Shown piece by piece: positions 16,281-26,716 of a stretch of DNA of 64,000 bases. The stretch's first letter is position 1. Every line of letters starts with the position of its first letter. The notes under the pieces are model-generated. The model was not told the origin of the DNA and did no database searches. It saw only the letters and a program-made list of their open reading frames with translations. Both the position numbers and the translations under genes were made by a program. The DNA comes from Streptomyces sp. CB02400 (GTDB taxonomy: Bacteria; Actinomycetota; Actinomycetes; Streptomycetales; Streptomycetaceae): contig NZ_LIWB01000002.1 of NCBI RefSeq assembly GCF_001905725.1, positions 357,607-421,606 of the forward strand, given 5' to 3'.

Positions 16281-16353
16281 CGCCCCCGGCAGGACTCGAA
16301 CCTGCGGCCAAGCGCTTAGAAGGCGCCTGCTCTATCCACTGAGCTACGGGGGC
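16281..16353 (-). tRNA. tRNA-Arg (anticodon TCT)
   Basis: The minus strand folds into a full cloverleaf of 73 nt. It has a 7-bp acceptor stem (GCCCCCG with CGGGGGC), a D arm GCTC/GAGC, an anticodon stem GGCGC/GCGCT with loop CTTCTAA, and a T arm GCAGG-TTCGAGT-CCTGC. The anticodon TCT reads AGA/AGG. CCA is not encoded. AGA is a very rare codon in such a GC-rich genome. Confidence 0.95.
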
Positions 16354-16678
16354 CGGTGTGGTGGCCTGTCGTCGTGGTGCCCGGGTTCGGGCCTGTCCGT
16401 GACGTCGCCGGAGACAAGGATAGGGCTCCCGCATCCTTGTCCCTGTTGCCTCGCCTCCGTGGCTCGATGTGGAGGTTCGGTGAAGCGGTCCTGATAATCG
16501 CAGGCAGGTACGAATCGTGCACCGCTTTTGGTCCCTCGCGCCACCGGGTGTTGTGCACTCGTTATGCCTGGGGGGTGCGCGCGTCGCGGTCGTCCCTTCC
16601 GTCCCTTGTGTCCCGTCGGCGCGCAGGCATACACATATGCTTCAGAATTCCCCTAAAATTGGGCATTCTTCGCATGTG

Positions 16679-18286
16679 GTGACCTTGGACGTACGGCCCC
16701 AGCTGCTCGACGCACTCTCCGCCCTGCGCGACCGTGTCGCCGCCGCACGCTTCCCGCTGCCCCTGGCGGGGGCCGCACGCGCGCGTGCCAACCGCGACGA
16801 ACTGCTCGCGCAGCTCGACGACTACCTGGTGCCCCGGCTGAGAGACCCCGAAGCGCCCCTGCTGGCCGTCGTCGGAGGATCCACCGGAGCCGGGAAGTCC
16901 ACCCTGGTGAACTCCCTGGTGGGCCGCCGGGTCAGCGAGGCGGGCGTACTGCGGCCCACGACCCGGACACCGGTGCTCGTCTGCCACCCGGAGGACCACC
17001 ACTGGTTCAGCGGGATGCGGGTGCTGCCCGACCTCACGCGCGTGTGGGTGCCCCACCACCGGGACCCCGCGGACGACCTGCTCCTGCCCGGCGAGGACCC
17101 CGCGCGGGTGCTGCACGTCGAGACCGCCGACACCCTGCCGCCCGGCCTCGCCCTCCTGGACGCGCCCGACATCGACAGCCTCGTCTCCGACAACCGGGTC
17201 CTCGCCGCCGAACTCATCAGCGCCGCGGACATCTGGGTCATGGTCACCACCGCCGCCCGCTACGCCGACGCCGTGCCCTGGCACATGCTGCGCACCGCCA
17301 AGGAGTACGACGTCACCCTGGTGACCGTCCTGGACCGCGTACCCCACCAGGTCGTCTCCGAGGTGTCCCGGCAGTACGGCGCCCTGCTCACCAAGGCCGG
17401 ACTCGGCCACGTACCGCGCTTCACCGTGCCCGAGCTGCCCGAGTCGGCCTGGGGCGGCGGACTGCTGCCCGCCACCGCCGTGGCCTCGCTGCGGACCTGG
17501 CTGGTCCACCAGACGCTGGATCCCGCCGCCCGGCAGCACGTGATGGCCCGCACCGCGTACGGCGTCCTCGGCTCCCTCGACACCCGCATGCCCGAACTGG
17601 CCGGTGCCGCCGCCGCGCAGTACGCGGCCGCGCTGCGGCTCACCGCCGCCGTCGACGCGGCGTACGACAGCGAGCACGCGCGCGTGCGGGGCCGGCTGCA
17701 GGCCGGAGCCGTACTCGCCGGCGACGCGCTCAGACGGTGGCGCGCCTTCCCCCTGGACTGCACCCCGGGCGAACTCCTCGACACCCTGGTGGAGAGCCTG
17801 AGCGAGCTGCTGCTGTGCGCCGTCGCCGCCGCCGACGAGCGCGTCGACGACGCCTGGCGGCGCGAGCCCGCGGCGGACGCCCCCGAGCTCGCCGGCCGCG
17901 GCGCCGCGCCCGAGAGCGCCGAGCACCGCATCGGGCTGGCCGTACGGCGCTGGCGGCGCGAGCTCGAGGAGTACGCCGAGGACGAGGTGCGGGAGCTGGA
18001 CCGAAGTGCCGCGCCCGACCCCGAGACGGTCGCCGCGCTGGTCGCCACGGCACTGCTGGGCGGCCGCCGGGCCCGGACCGCCGGGGAGGGGCTCGCCGAG
18101 CGGATCGGCGCGCACGGTGCGCTGCGGCTGCGCGACCGGGGCGGACGGCTGCTCGTCGCGCACGTGGACCGTGTCATGCACACCGAACGCGAACGCCGGC
18201 TCGCCCCGCTCGACGCGCTCGAGGTGCACGCGGAGCCCCAGGCCGAACTCATCGCCGCGTTGTCCGTACTGCAGAAGGAGAGGTGA
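16679..18286 (+). CDS. dynA: Dynamin-like GTPase DynA
   Basis: The product (about 535 residues) has a GTPase domain with P-loop GGSTGAGKS (66-74) and G3 DAPD (161-164), and TVLDR (217-220) near the usual G4 position. A long helical C-terminal half follows without a membrane segment. In Streptomyces, DynA and DynB form an operon and stabilise FtsZ rings during sporulation septation; the tandem arrangement here, with a membrane-anchored second protein, fits. Start choice is uncertain. GTG at 16676 or 16679 begins the conserved-looking VTLDVRP, without a clear Shine-Dalgarno, and an ATG at 16637 is the alternative. It lies 3 nt before dynB. Confidence 0.75.
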   Translation: MTLDVRPQLLDALSALRDRVAAARFPLPLAGAARARANRDELLAQLDDYLVPRLRDPEAPLLAVVGGSTGAGKSTLVNSLVGRRVSEAGVLRPTTRTPVLVCHPEDHHWFSGMRVLPDLTRVWVPHHRDPADDLLLPGEDPARVLHVETADTLPPGLALLDAPDIDSLVSDNRVLAAELISAADIWVMVTTAARYADAVPWHMLRTAKEYDVTLVTVLDRVPHQVVSEVSRQYGALLTKAGLGHVPRFTVPELPESAWGGGLLPATAVASLRTWLVHQTLDPAARQHVMARTAYGVLGSLDTRMPELAGAAAAQYAAALRLTAAVDAAYDSEHARVRGRLQAGAVLAGDALRRWRAFPLDCTPGELLDTLVESLSELLLCAVAAADERVDDAWRREPAADAPELAGRGAAPESAEHRIGLAVRRWRRELEEYAEDEVRELDRSAAPDPETVAALVATALLGGRRARTAGEGLAERIGAHGALRLRDRGGRLLVAHVDRVMHTERERRLAPLDALEVHAEPQAELIAALSVLQKER

Positions 18287-18289
18287 CCG

Positions 18290-20095
18290 GTGACCGCCGT
18301 CACTGACCAGGACCACACCGAGCACCCCGAGCACCCCGAGCATTCCGACCGCGACGCCGGAGGACCGCCCCGTACGGACACCGCGAGCCCCTGGGACGAC
18401 GGGCTGATCGCGCGCCGGGTGAACGGGAGCGCCGACGAGGAGCAGTGCGGGCCGGCGGCGGCCCGCACACCCGTGCCGCAGGCCGTGGCCCCGCTCGCGT
18501 ACGACCCCTGGCTGCGGACGCGGCTCGACGCGCTGCGCGAGCTGGTGGGGCTCTCCCGCACCCGGCTCGACAACCGGACCCTCGCACAGGCGGGCCGGGT
18601 CATCGAGGAGTCCACCGCGCGGCGCCGGCTCTCCGGACAGCACACCGTCGTCGCCATCGCGGGTGCCACCGGCAGCGGCAAGTCGCAGCTGTTCAACGCG
18701 CTGGCCGGAGTGCCCGTCTCGGAGACCGGCGTACGGCGGCCGACCACCGCCGCGCCCATCGCGTGCAGCTGGAGCGACGGCGCGGCGAGTCTCATCGAAC
18801 GCCTCGGCATCCCGCCCAGGCTCAGGCGGCGCCCCCTCCAGGCGACCGCGGACGCCGACGAGCGGCTGCGCGGGCTGGTCCTGGTCGACCTGCCCGACCA
18901 CGACTCGGCGGCCGTCCAGCACCGGGAGCAGGTGGACCGCGTCCTGGGCCTGGTCGACGCGGTCATCTGGGTCGTCGACCCCGAGAAGTACGCCGACGCC
19001 ATGCTGCACGAGCGCTATCTGCGGCCCATGGCGGCCCACTCGGAGGTCATGTTCGTCGTCCTCAACCAGACCGACCGGCTGCCCGGGGAGGCCGCCGAGC
19101 AGGTCCTGGACGATCTGCGGCGGCTGCTCGACGAGGACGGCATCGTCCTGGGGGAGTACGGCGAACCCGGCACGATCGTGCAGGCGCTGTCCGCGCTCAC
19201 CGGGGACGGGGTCGGCGAACTGCGGGAATCGCTCGCCCGGTTCGTGGCCGAACGCGGAGCCCCGGCCCGGCGGATCTCCGCGGACGTGGACATCGCGGCG
19301 GCCCGGCTGTGGCCCGTGTACGCCACCCGGCGGCGCACCGGACTGAGCGAGGAGGCGCGCGAGGAGTTCGCCGACCGGCTCGCGGACGCCGTGGGGGCCA
19401 CCGCCACGGGCGAGGCGGCCGAACGCGCCTGGCTGCGCAACGCGAACCGCGCGTGCGGCACGCCCTGGCTGCGGCTGTGGCGCTGGTGCCAGGAGCGGGG
19501 CGAGCCGTCCACCGGCCGGGTCGCCGCGCGCGGCCGGCCCGACGAGGAGGCGACGGCCCGGCAGCGCGTGGAACAGGCGGTGCGCACGGTGGCCGACCGC
19601 GCCTCGGCCGGACTGCCGGCGCCGTGGGCGCTGGCGGTGCGGGAGGCGGCCGTACGCGGCTCCCAGGGCCTGCCGGAGGCGCTGGACGAGCTGGCCGTAC
19701 GCGCGGGACTGCCGCCGGGGAGGCCGCCGCGGCCCGGGTGGTGGCCGCTGGCCGTACTCGTCCAGGTGTCGATGACGGTGCTTCAGTTCGTCGGCGGACT
19801 GTGGCTGCTGGCGCAGATCATCGGGGTCATGGCGCCGAACCTCGGGGTGCCGGTGCTGCTGATGGCGATCGGCATCGTCGGCGGCCCGCTCGTCGAGTGG
19901 AGCTGCCGCATGGCGGCCCGGGGGCCCGCCCGGCGGTACGGGCAGGAGGCGGAGAGACGGCTGCGGGAGGCGGCCTCGGGGTGCGGCCGGGCCCGCGTCC
20001 TGGATCCGGTGGCGGCGGAGCTGCTGCGGTACCAGGAGGTACGGGAGCAGTACGGGCGGGTCGTGGGGGCGGGGGCGGGGGCCGGCCGGGGCTGA
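18290..20095 (+). CDS. dynB: Membrane-anchored dynamin-like GTPase DynB
   Basis: The 601-residue protein has a His/Glu-rich N-terminus and a GTPase domain with P-loop GATGSGKS (125-132), G3 DLPD and G4 NQTD. A helical middle follows, then two adjacent hydrophobic segments between about residues 483 and 537 that form a membrane hairpin. This matches DynB, the integral membrane partner in the Streptomyces sporulation dynamin pair. GTG at 18290 has AAGGAGAGG upstream, and the gene starts 3 nt after dynA, so they are co-translated. The upstream repeat EHPEHPEHS is a small local expansion. Family alternative: YfjP/EngA-like GTPase of unknown role. Confidence 0.78.
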   Translation: MTAVTDQDHTEHPEHPEHSDRDAGGPPRTDTASPWDDGLIARRVNGSADEEQCGPAAARTPVPQAVAPLAYDPWLRTRLDALRELVGLSRTRLDNRTLAQAGRVIEESTARRRLSGQHTVVAIAGATGSGKSQLFNALAGVPVSETGVRRPTTAAPIACSWSDGAASLIERLGIPPRLRRRPLQATADADERLRGLVLVDLPDHDSAAVQHREQVDRVLGLVDAVIWVVDPEKYADAMLHERYLRPMAAHSEVMFVVLNQTDRLPGEAAEQVLDDLRRLLDEDGIVLGEYGEPGTIVQALSALTGDGVGELRESLARFVAERGAPARRISADVDIAAARLWPVYATRRRTGLSEEAREEFADRLADAVGATATGEAAERAWLRNANRACGTPWLRLWRWCQERGEPSTGRVAARGRPDEEATARQRVEQAVRTVADRASAGLPAPWALAVREAAVRGSQGLPEALDELAVRAGLPPGRPPRPGWWPLAVLVQVSMTVLQFVGGLWLLAQIIGVMAPNLGVPVLLMAIGIVGGPLVEWSCRMAARGPARRYGQEAERRLREAASGCGRARVLDPVAAELLRYQEVREQYGRVVGAGAGAGRG

Positions 20096-20123
20096 GGCGG
20101 AGCGCCCCCTTCGGGTGGCGGGG

Positions 20124-20150
20124 ATGTCCACAGGCCGGCGGTGGTCCACA
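20124..20150 (+). promoter_or_regulatory. Pair of DnaA-box-like sites upstream of ssbB
   Basis: ATGTCCACA (20124-20132) and TGGTCCACA (20142-20150) each match the Streptomyces DnaA box TTGTCCACA at eight of nine positions. They are in the same orientation, 18 bp apart. They lie between dynB and ssbB, about 170 nt before the ssbB start. Two boxes are far too few for an origin, but they could couple transcription to DnaA. Confidence 0.35.
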
Positions 20151-20320
20151 GCGCTCAGCGGGCCCGGCCCGACGGAGGCAGTCTGGCTTCGCGGCGATCG
20201 CGGGACGGTCCGCGGTCGCCCTGCCGGACGGCAGCCGTACGGGACGGGCCCGTGCGCGTATCAGCCCGGCGCCGGTGTCGCCGTGCGCGGCCGGCGGGTC
20301 CGGGCGAGGGAGGGAACACG

Positions 20321-20800
20321 ATGAACGAGACGATGGTGTGCGTGGTGGGCAACGTGGCGACGCGGCCGGTGTACCGGGAGACGGTGTCCGGCCCCGCGGC
20401 CAGGTTCCGGATCGCGGTCACGTCCCGGTACTGGGACCGGGAGAAGAGCGCCTGGGCGGACGGACACACCAACTTCTTCACGGTGTGGGCGAACCGGCAG
20501 CTCGCCACCAACGCGGCGGCGTCGCTGTCGGTGGGCGAGCCGGTGATCGTGCAGGGCCGGCTGAAGGTGCGTACGGAGACGCGCGAGGGGCAGCAGGGGT
20601 GGATGTCGGCGGACATCGACGCGGTGTCGATCGGCCACGACCTCGCCCGGGGCACGGCCGCCTTCCGGCGCGCACAGCGACCGGAGCAGGCCTCCGTGCC
20701 GGAGCGTCCCGAACCCGACTGGGAGAACGGGACAGAGGATTCGGCGACCGCGGACGGAGCCACGCCCCAACGGCAGCCGGAACCGGCGACGGTGACATGA
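20321..20800 (+). CDS. ssbB: Single-stranded DNA-binding protein SsbB
   Basis: The 159-residue protein has an OB-fold domain in its first 110 residues (MNETMVCVVGNVATRP, then TNFFTVWANRQLA and GEPVIVQGRLKVR) and a charged, disordered tail. The tail lacks the acidic DDDLPF-like tip of replicative SsbA, which marks this as the second paralogue, SsbB. In S. coelicolor SsbB acts in chromosome segregation during sporulation. The ATG at 20321 follows GAGGGAGGG; an in-frame codon at 20141 would add an unrelated leader. It lies downstream of dynAB, which also act in sporulation septation. Confidence 0.9.
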   Translation: MNETMVCVVGNVATRPVYRETVSGPAARFRIAVTSRYWDREKSAWADGHTNFFTVWANRQLATNAAASLSVGEPVIVQGRLKVRTETREGQQGWMSADIDAVSIGHDLARGTAAFRRAQRPEQASVPERPEPDWENGTEDSATADGATPQRQPEPATVT

Positions 20801-20856
20801 GGTCAGCGATTCGACCTCGGCACCGACGCTGACCGAACCGACGCTGACCGAACCGA

Positions 20857-20909
20857 GGCTTATCGGCAGATGCGTACCGGAACATCCTGGGTGGATTTGT
20901 CGATAAGCC
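20857..20909. repeat. Inverted repeat flanking a 35-nt spacer, with a short tandem repeat beside it
   Basis: GGCTTATCG (20857-20865) and CGATAAGCC (20901-20909) are perfect inverted copies. Just upstream, a 15-bp unit beginning CCGACGCTGACC is repeated in tandem (20823-20852). The gap between ssbB and the surface-protein gene (20801-21097) holds no gene that I can see. A terminator-like or regulatory role is possible. Confidence 0.4.
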
Positions 20910-21097
20910 CTGCTCGCGACGGCTTCCGCGATAACGATTCCGAGTCGGATCACTCCTCCGACGCGATCATCGGCAAGCGCGCATCGCCGCCTCCTTAGGA
21001 TGCCGGGCATGGCTCCCGGCACTCCCGGGGCCGGTGATTCTGCTGGTGGGACCGTCAGCCCCCCCACGTCAACGGGTCCCGCCCGGGAAGGATTTCG

Positions 21098-22513
21098 GTG
21101 TTTGCTTCGTTCTCCGCGGGGCCCGCGCGCGGACGCGGGTCGGCCCGCCTCGCCGCAGGGGCGCTGGTGTCCGGACTCGTCGCCACAGCCGTACTGGCCG
21201 GTGCCGGGACGGTGGCCGCCGCCGACGAGGAGACGGCGCCGGACCACGGCGGGGCGGCCGCGACCATAGGCGGACTCAAGACCTACGGCACGGCAGTGAT
21301 ACACGGCGCAGCCGGGGACCAGCAGGTGTCGGCGGGGTTGTTCGAGATGTCCGTCGAGGGCGGCGGCATGCTGCAGACGTACTGCGTCGACATCCGGACG
21401 CCCACGCAGAAGGACGCCAAGTACCACGAGACCGCCTGGAGCGGGACCTCACTGGGCACCAACAAGGACGCCGGCCGGATCCGCTGGATCCTGCGGAACT
21501 CCTACCCGCAGGTCAACGACCTCGCGGCACTCGCGAAGAAGGCAGGCGTACGCGGCCGGCTCACCGAGCAGGACGCGGCGGCCGGCACGCAGGTGGCCAT
21601 CTGGCGGTACTCCGACGACGTCTCCGTGGACGCCGTCGACCCCCAGGCCGAGCAGCTCGCCGACTACCTGCAGAAGAACGCCCGCGACCAGGCGGAGCCG
21701 AAGGCGTCGCTGGCCCTGGACCCGCCGGCGGTCTCCGGCCGCCCGGGTGAGCGGATCGGCCCGGTGACGGTGCGCACCGACGCGCGCAGCGTGACCGTCT
21801 CCCCGCCGGCGGACGCCACCACGACCGGGGTACGGATCGTGGACAAGGACGGCGAGCCCGTCACCACCGCCACCGACGGCAGCCAGGTCTTCTTCGAGGT
21901 GCCCGAGGACGCGGCGGCGGACACCGCCGAGCTGACCGCGCAGGCCTCGACGACGGTGCCGGTCGGCCGCGCCTTCGTCTCCGAGAGCCGGAGCCAGACG
22001 CAGATCCTGGCCGGCTCCAGCGAGTCGACGGTCTCGGCGACGGCGAGCGCCACCTGGGCGCTCAAGGGCGCGATACCCGCGCTGTCCGCCCGCGAGAACT
22101 GCGCAGAGGGCGGGGTGGACGTCACCGTCGCCAACCAGGACGACGAGCCGTTCACCTTCGAAGTGGCGGGCGCGGAGCACACCGTCGCGGGCGGCGAGTC
22201 CCGCACGGTGACGGTCCCGCTGAGCGAGGACCGGCCCTACGACTTCACGGTCACGGGCCCGAACGGCTTCGAGCAGCGCTTCACCGGCATGCTCGACTGC
22301 CTCACCCGGGCCGCCGAGATCGGCACCACCACCCACACCCTCACGGGCCCGAGCCCCACCCCCCTGACCGACACCCCCACCGACACCAACCTCGCCGAGA
22401 CCGGCTCCTCCAGCGCCACCCCGTGGATAGCCGGCACCGCGATCGCCCTGGTCGTCCTCGGCGGAGCGGGCCTGGTCATCACCCGCCGCAGGAACACCCC
22501 CTCCGGCGACTGA
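21098..22513 (+). CDS. Sortase-anchored thioester (TQxA) surface protein
   Basis: The 471-residue protein has a signal peptide (about 1-42). A thioester domain follows with Cys96 in YCVDI and Gln165 in TQVAIW, the pair that forms an internal thioester in TIE/TQXA adhesins. Beta-sandwich repeats come next, and a C-terminal sorting signal with LAETG (432-436), a hydrophobic helix and RRRN. LAxTG is the motif of class E sortases in Streptomyces, so it should be covalently attached to peptidoglycan. Family members bind host or surface ligands through the reactive thioester; here a role in adhesion of hyphae or aerial structures is inferred. GTG at 21098 has GGAAGGA upstream. Confidence 0.9.
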   Translation: MFASFSAGPARGRGSARLAAGALVSGLVATAVLAGAGTVAAADEETAPDHGGAAATIGGLKTYGTAVIHGAAGDQQVSAGLFEMSVEGGGMLQTYCVDIRTPTQKDAKYHETAWSGTSLGTNKDAGRIRWILRNSYPQVNDLAALAKKAGVRGRLTEQDAAAGTQVAIWRYSDDVSVDAVDPQAEQLADYLQKNARDQAEPKASLALDPPAVSGRPGERIGPVTVRTDARSVTVSPPADATTTGVRIVDKDGEPVTTATDGSQVFFEVPEDAAADTAELTAQASTTVPVGRAFVSESRSQTQILAGSSESTVSATASATWALKGAIPALSARENCAEGGVDVTVANQDDEPFTFEVAGAEHTVAGGESRTVTVPLSEDRPYDFTVTGPNGFEQRFTGMLDCLTRAAEIGTTTHTLTGPSPTPLTDTPTDTNLAETGSSSATPWIAGTAIALVVLGGAGLVITRRRNTPSGD

Positions 22514-22540
22514 GACACCCCTGGTGCCCGGAGCAGCTCG

Positions 22541-22930
22541 ATGGGGAACGATCGACGTGTCCGCCGCCTCGTGGTGGACGGGACTGTCTGGTACTGGTCG
22601 GTCCGGCAGCGGGTGAGACCCGACTACGCCGACTGCCGGTTGACACTCTCCCTCTTCCCGGAGGTGCCGGCGCAGAACGGTCGCCGCCGATCGTCCTTGG
22701 TCTTCGCCCCGGGCCCGAGCGGAATCGTCTCGAACTCGTACTTCGAGGCGGGTACGGTCGTGCGCCTCCCCGACCGCGCCTGGCTCAACCTCTACGAACC
22801 GGGAACGGTCCGGCGCCTGCTCGACGCCGCGGCACCTGTTCTGGGGATTCCGTCACCGGTGCGGAATCTCGAAACGGACGGCTGGCCTTACTTCACCGAA
22901 GTAGTGGGCCACGCCGACTCCGATACCTGA
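22541..22930 (+). CDS. Hypothetical protein
   Basis: The 129-residue soluble protein has no signal peptide or membrane segment. It is rich in Trp/Tyr and Arg near the N-terminus (TVWYWSVRQRVRPDY) and looks like a compact alpha/beta domain. I do not recognise the family. Codon use is as biased as its neighbours, which supports a real gene. GGAGCAG precedes the ATG. It lies 27 nt after the surface-protein gene and may be co-transcribed. Confidence 0.55.
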   Translation: MGNDRRVRRLVVDGTVWYWSVRQRVRPDYADCRLTLSLFPEVPAQNGRRRSSLVFAPGPSGIVSNSYFEAGTVVRLPDRAWLNLYEPGTVRRLLDAAAPVLGIPSPVRNLETDGWPYFTEVVGHADSDT

Positions 22931-23133
22931 TCCGGATCTCTCGTAGGCGCACGCGAAGGCTCTCACCGCGCTGCGTGAGGCCCTCCTCGCTGCGTGAGGC
23001 CTTCGAGGAGCGCGGCTCCCGGTCGCTCCCGTGCCGCTCGGGTGAAGGGAAGCGGCGCCGCCGACCGGGGCGCCCGAGGGGCAGTGGTCGGGCAAGACGG
23101 GGCGAGTGCCGGACAACACAGGTGATCTAGGTT

Positions 23134-23718
23134 GTGTCGATGCAGCCCTTCCCGTCGCCGCGGATACCGGCGAACGAACTCCGGCCCGGTCGTCACTGGT
23201 ACGCGACGGCGGCCGCGATCTCCGTCGTGCTGATCGTGCTGGGCATGGCCATCGGCGTGTACCGGTTCAAGAACGTGATCGACGCGGTGGACACGGACAA
23301 CCAGTTCGCCGACGGCGACACCGTCACGCTGCGGCTCGATCCGGAACACGAGAAGGCGATCTGGATCAGGGACCGAGGCCCGTCATTCCGCCAGGCGTGC
23401 GACATCACCGGTCCGGGCGACCCCGGTCTCACCGATCCGCGGATCGACGTGTTCCTCACCCGCGACGAGACCTGGAACCCGCTCTACACCATCGACGTGC
23501 CGCGGGCAGGCGACTACAAGGTCACCTGTTCCTCTCAAGGAGGGCCGTCCCGGTACGCCATCGGGGACCCCGGAGGCCTCGTCACGCTCGGAGGCTGGCT
23601 GATACTGGCCATTCTTCTCCCGGTGCTCGGCATCGGCATCGGCGCCACCGTCGCCCTCGTCACCGCCTTCCGCCGCAGAGGCCACCGCAAGCGGCTGCTC
23701 GCCGAACGCCACGGCTGA
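23134..23718 (+). CDS. Hypothetical membrane protein with extracytoplasmic beta domain
   Basis: The 194-residue protein has one membrane helix near residues 25-45 and a second near 155-178, with a basic C-terminal tail. The 105-residue loop between them contains WIRDRGPSFRQACDITGPGD and DYKVTCSS, with two Cys that may pair outside the cell. It is probably a small accessory membrane protein; I cannot assign a function. The start may be GTG at 23134 or ATG at 23140. A stem-loop begins 6 nt after the stop. Confidence 0.6.
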   Translation: MSMQPFPSPRIPANELRPGRHWYATAAAISVVLIVLGMAIGVYRFKNVIDAVDTDNQFADGDTVTLRLDPEHEKAIWIRDRGPSFRQACDITGPGDPGLTDPRIDVFLTRDETWNPLYTIDVPRAGDYKVTCSSQGGPSRYAIGDPGGLVTLGGWLILAILLPVLGIGIGATVALVTAFRRRGHRKRLLAERHG

Positions 23719-23723
23719 GGCCG

Positions 23724-23743
23724 CTCGACCGCGCCCGGTCGAG
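23724..23743 (+). terminator. Stem-loop terminator
   Basis: CTCGACCG and CGGTCGAG form a perfect 8-bp stem with a CGCC loop, followed by TTCTGGG, directly after the stop of the hypothetical membrane protein. Confidence 0.65.
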
Positions 23744-23943
23744 TTCTGGGCCGTCCCTGGGTCGTGCGAGAGTGCCCGAGGCCGACCGACGGTGACCGAC
23801 AGTGACAGGCGGGGCTCAGGAGCCATCCGGGAAACCCCAGGTCAGGGGCCCCGCAGCTAACGCGTTTCGTCCCTGGGGTGGCGGTGCGGCAAGATGGGGT
23901 GTATCTGCCCACTGCCAGATTTCAAGCTGCCGGACGGTTTCTC

Positions 23944-25608
<1,665 letters not shown>

Positions 25609-25612
25609 TCTC

Positions 25613-26035
25613 TTGCGGCACATCTACCGCTGCCCGCTGCGCTGGGCGGACATGGACGCGTACGGCCACGTCAACAACGTGGTGTTCCTCCGCTACCTGG
25701 AGGAAGCCCGTATCGACTTCCTGTTCCGCCCGGAGAAGGACTTCAAGCAGGGGTCCGTGGTGGCACGCCACGAGATCGACTACAAGCGGCAGCTCGTCCA
25801 CCGGCACCACCCGGTCGACATCGAGCTGTGGGTCACGGAGATCAGGGCGGCGTCCTTCACCCTCACCTACGAGGTGAAGGACGACGACCTCGTCTACGTC
25901 CGCGCGTCGACGGTGATCGTGCCGTTCGACTTCGAGGCGCAGCGTCCGCGCCGGATCACCGCGGAGGAGCGCGAGTTCCTCCAGGAGTACACGGACGACA
26001 CCGCCGGTGAAGAGGAGGAGGCCGTCGCCGCATGA
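25613..26035 (+). CDS. Hotdog-fold acyl-CoA thioesterase (4HBT family)
   Basis: The 140-residue protein has the 4-hydroxybenzoyl-CoA thioesterase signature WADMDAYGHVNNVVFLRYLEEAR near its start, with the catalytic Asp in the ADMDAYGHVNN helix. A single hotdog domain and an acidic tail follow. It should hydrolyse acyl-CoA thioesters in the cytoplasm; the chain specificity cannot be read. The start is TTG at 25613, 4 nt after ettA, and the stop overlaps the next ATG (ATGA), so the three genes form a tight operon. The ettA-thioesterase pairing is common in actinobacteria. Confidence 0.9.
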   Translation: MRHIYRCPLRWADMDAYGHVNNVVFLRYLEEARIDFLFRPEKDFKQGSVVARHEIDYKRQLVHRHHPVDIELWVTEIRAASFTLTYEVKDDDLVYVRASTVIVPFDFEAQRPRRITAEEREFLQEYTDDTAGEEEEAVAA

Positions 26036-26697
26036 CGGTGCTCCACCTCGCCGACGAGAGGGAGGCCGCGGATCTCGCGGCCTTCCTCTCCCGGCTGCTG
26101 CACTACGACCGTTCCGCCGCGGTGCGGTTGCAGGCGGCCGGCACGGCGCTCGCCGTCTTCGGCCGGCCGCCCTCCTTCGAGGTGCTCGCCATCCGCGCCG
26201 TACGGCTGGCGAAGCCGTACGAGAACGGGCTGGACGTCATGCTGGACGTGACCGTGTCCGCCGGTGAGCTGCTGGAGTCGGTGGACGAGTCCGCCGCCAC
26301 GGCCGCCGTGCCGGGCGCGGTGACCGGGCCGCCGTGGGCCGGGGTGCTGCCGCCGCGCGGCGGCTGGCGGGCCGAGCCCGGACTGCCGGCGCCCGGGGAG
26401 CTGCGCGGGCTCGTCGCCGCGTCGGTCGCGGAGTTCCGTTCCCGTACGGAGGAGCTGGCGCCCGAGCTGCGTACCAGGGCCGAGCTCGACCGGATCGGGC
26501 GGGAGATCTGGTCCCGCACCGTCGCGGAGACCGGGCTTCCGGTGCGGGCGGTGCACGCCGCCCAGTCACTGGGGTTCCTGCGGGGCGGCGAACAGGGACT
26601 GTTCTCCTCGGGGGCGTGGCTCCGGCTGCGTACGCCCTACGGGTCGGTCGCCGTGCGCCGGGCGGGCCTCGGGGCGCTGGGCCTCAGCGTGCGCTGA
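26032..26697 (+). CDS. Conserved hypothetical protein of the ettA operon
   Basis: The 221-residue soluble protein shows no motif that I recognise. The N-terminal half (about 1-85) looks like a compact alpha/beta domain with LARLAxPYENGLDVMLDVTVS-like strands. The C-terminal half (about 125-221) is helical and then beta-rich. There is no signal peptide, Cys pair or nucleotide motif. Its ATG overlaps the thioesterase stop by 4 nt, so it is translated with it. It converges on the ABC ATPase gene with a 19-nt gap. Confidence 0.7.
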   Translation: MTVLHLADEREAADLAAFLSRLLHYDRSAAVRLQAAGTALAVFGRPPSFEVLAIRAVRLAKPYENGLDVMLDVTVSAGELLESVDESAATAAVPGAVTGPPWAGVLPPRGGWRAEPGLPAPGELRGLVAASVAEFRSRTEELAPELRTRAELDRIGREIWSRTVAETGLPVRAVHAAQSLGFLRGGEQGLFSSGAWLRLRTPYGSVAVRRAGLGALGLSVR

Positions 26698-26716
26698 GAG
26701 CGGTCCGCGCACCCGC

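Noticed and set aside
16243..16353. tRNA gene as an integration site of a mobile element
   Set aside because: No integrase, excisionase or direct repeat of the tRNA 3' end is found in the window. Both flanks carry ordinary chromosomal genes.
16562..20149. A very long open frame (1195 codons) antisense to the two dynamin-like genes
   Set aside because: It has no Shine-Dalgarno or recognisable domains, its residue composition is Pro/Gly/Gln/Arg noise, and it mirrors two well-supported genes. Long antisense frames are expected at this GC content.
20124..20150. A replication origin signal from DnaA-box-like sites
   Set aside because: Only two imperfect boxes are present, with no dnaA, dnaN or AT-rich unwinding region. 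At most a regulatory role.
20857..20867. WhiG-type -10 element (GCCGATAA) on the minus strand
   Set aside because: The octamer is present, but no TAAA is found at the required spacing and no minus-strand gene lies downstream.
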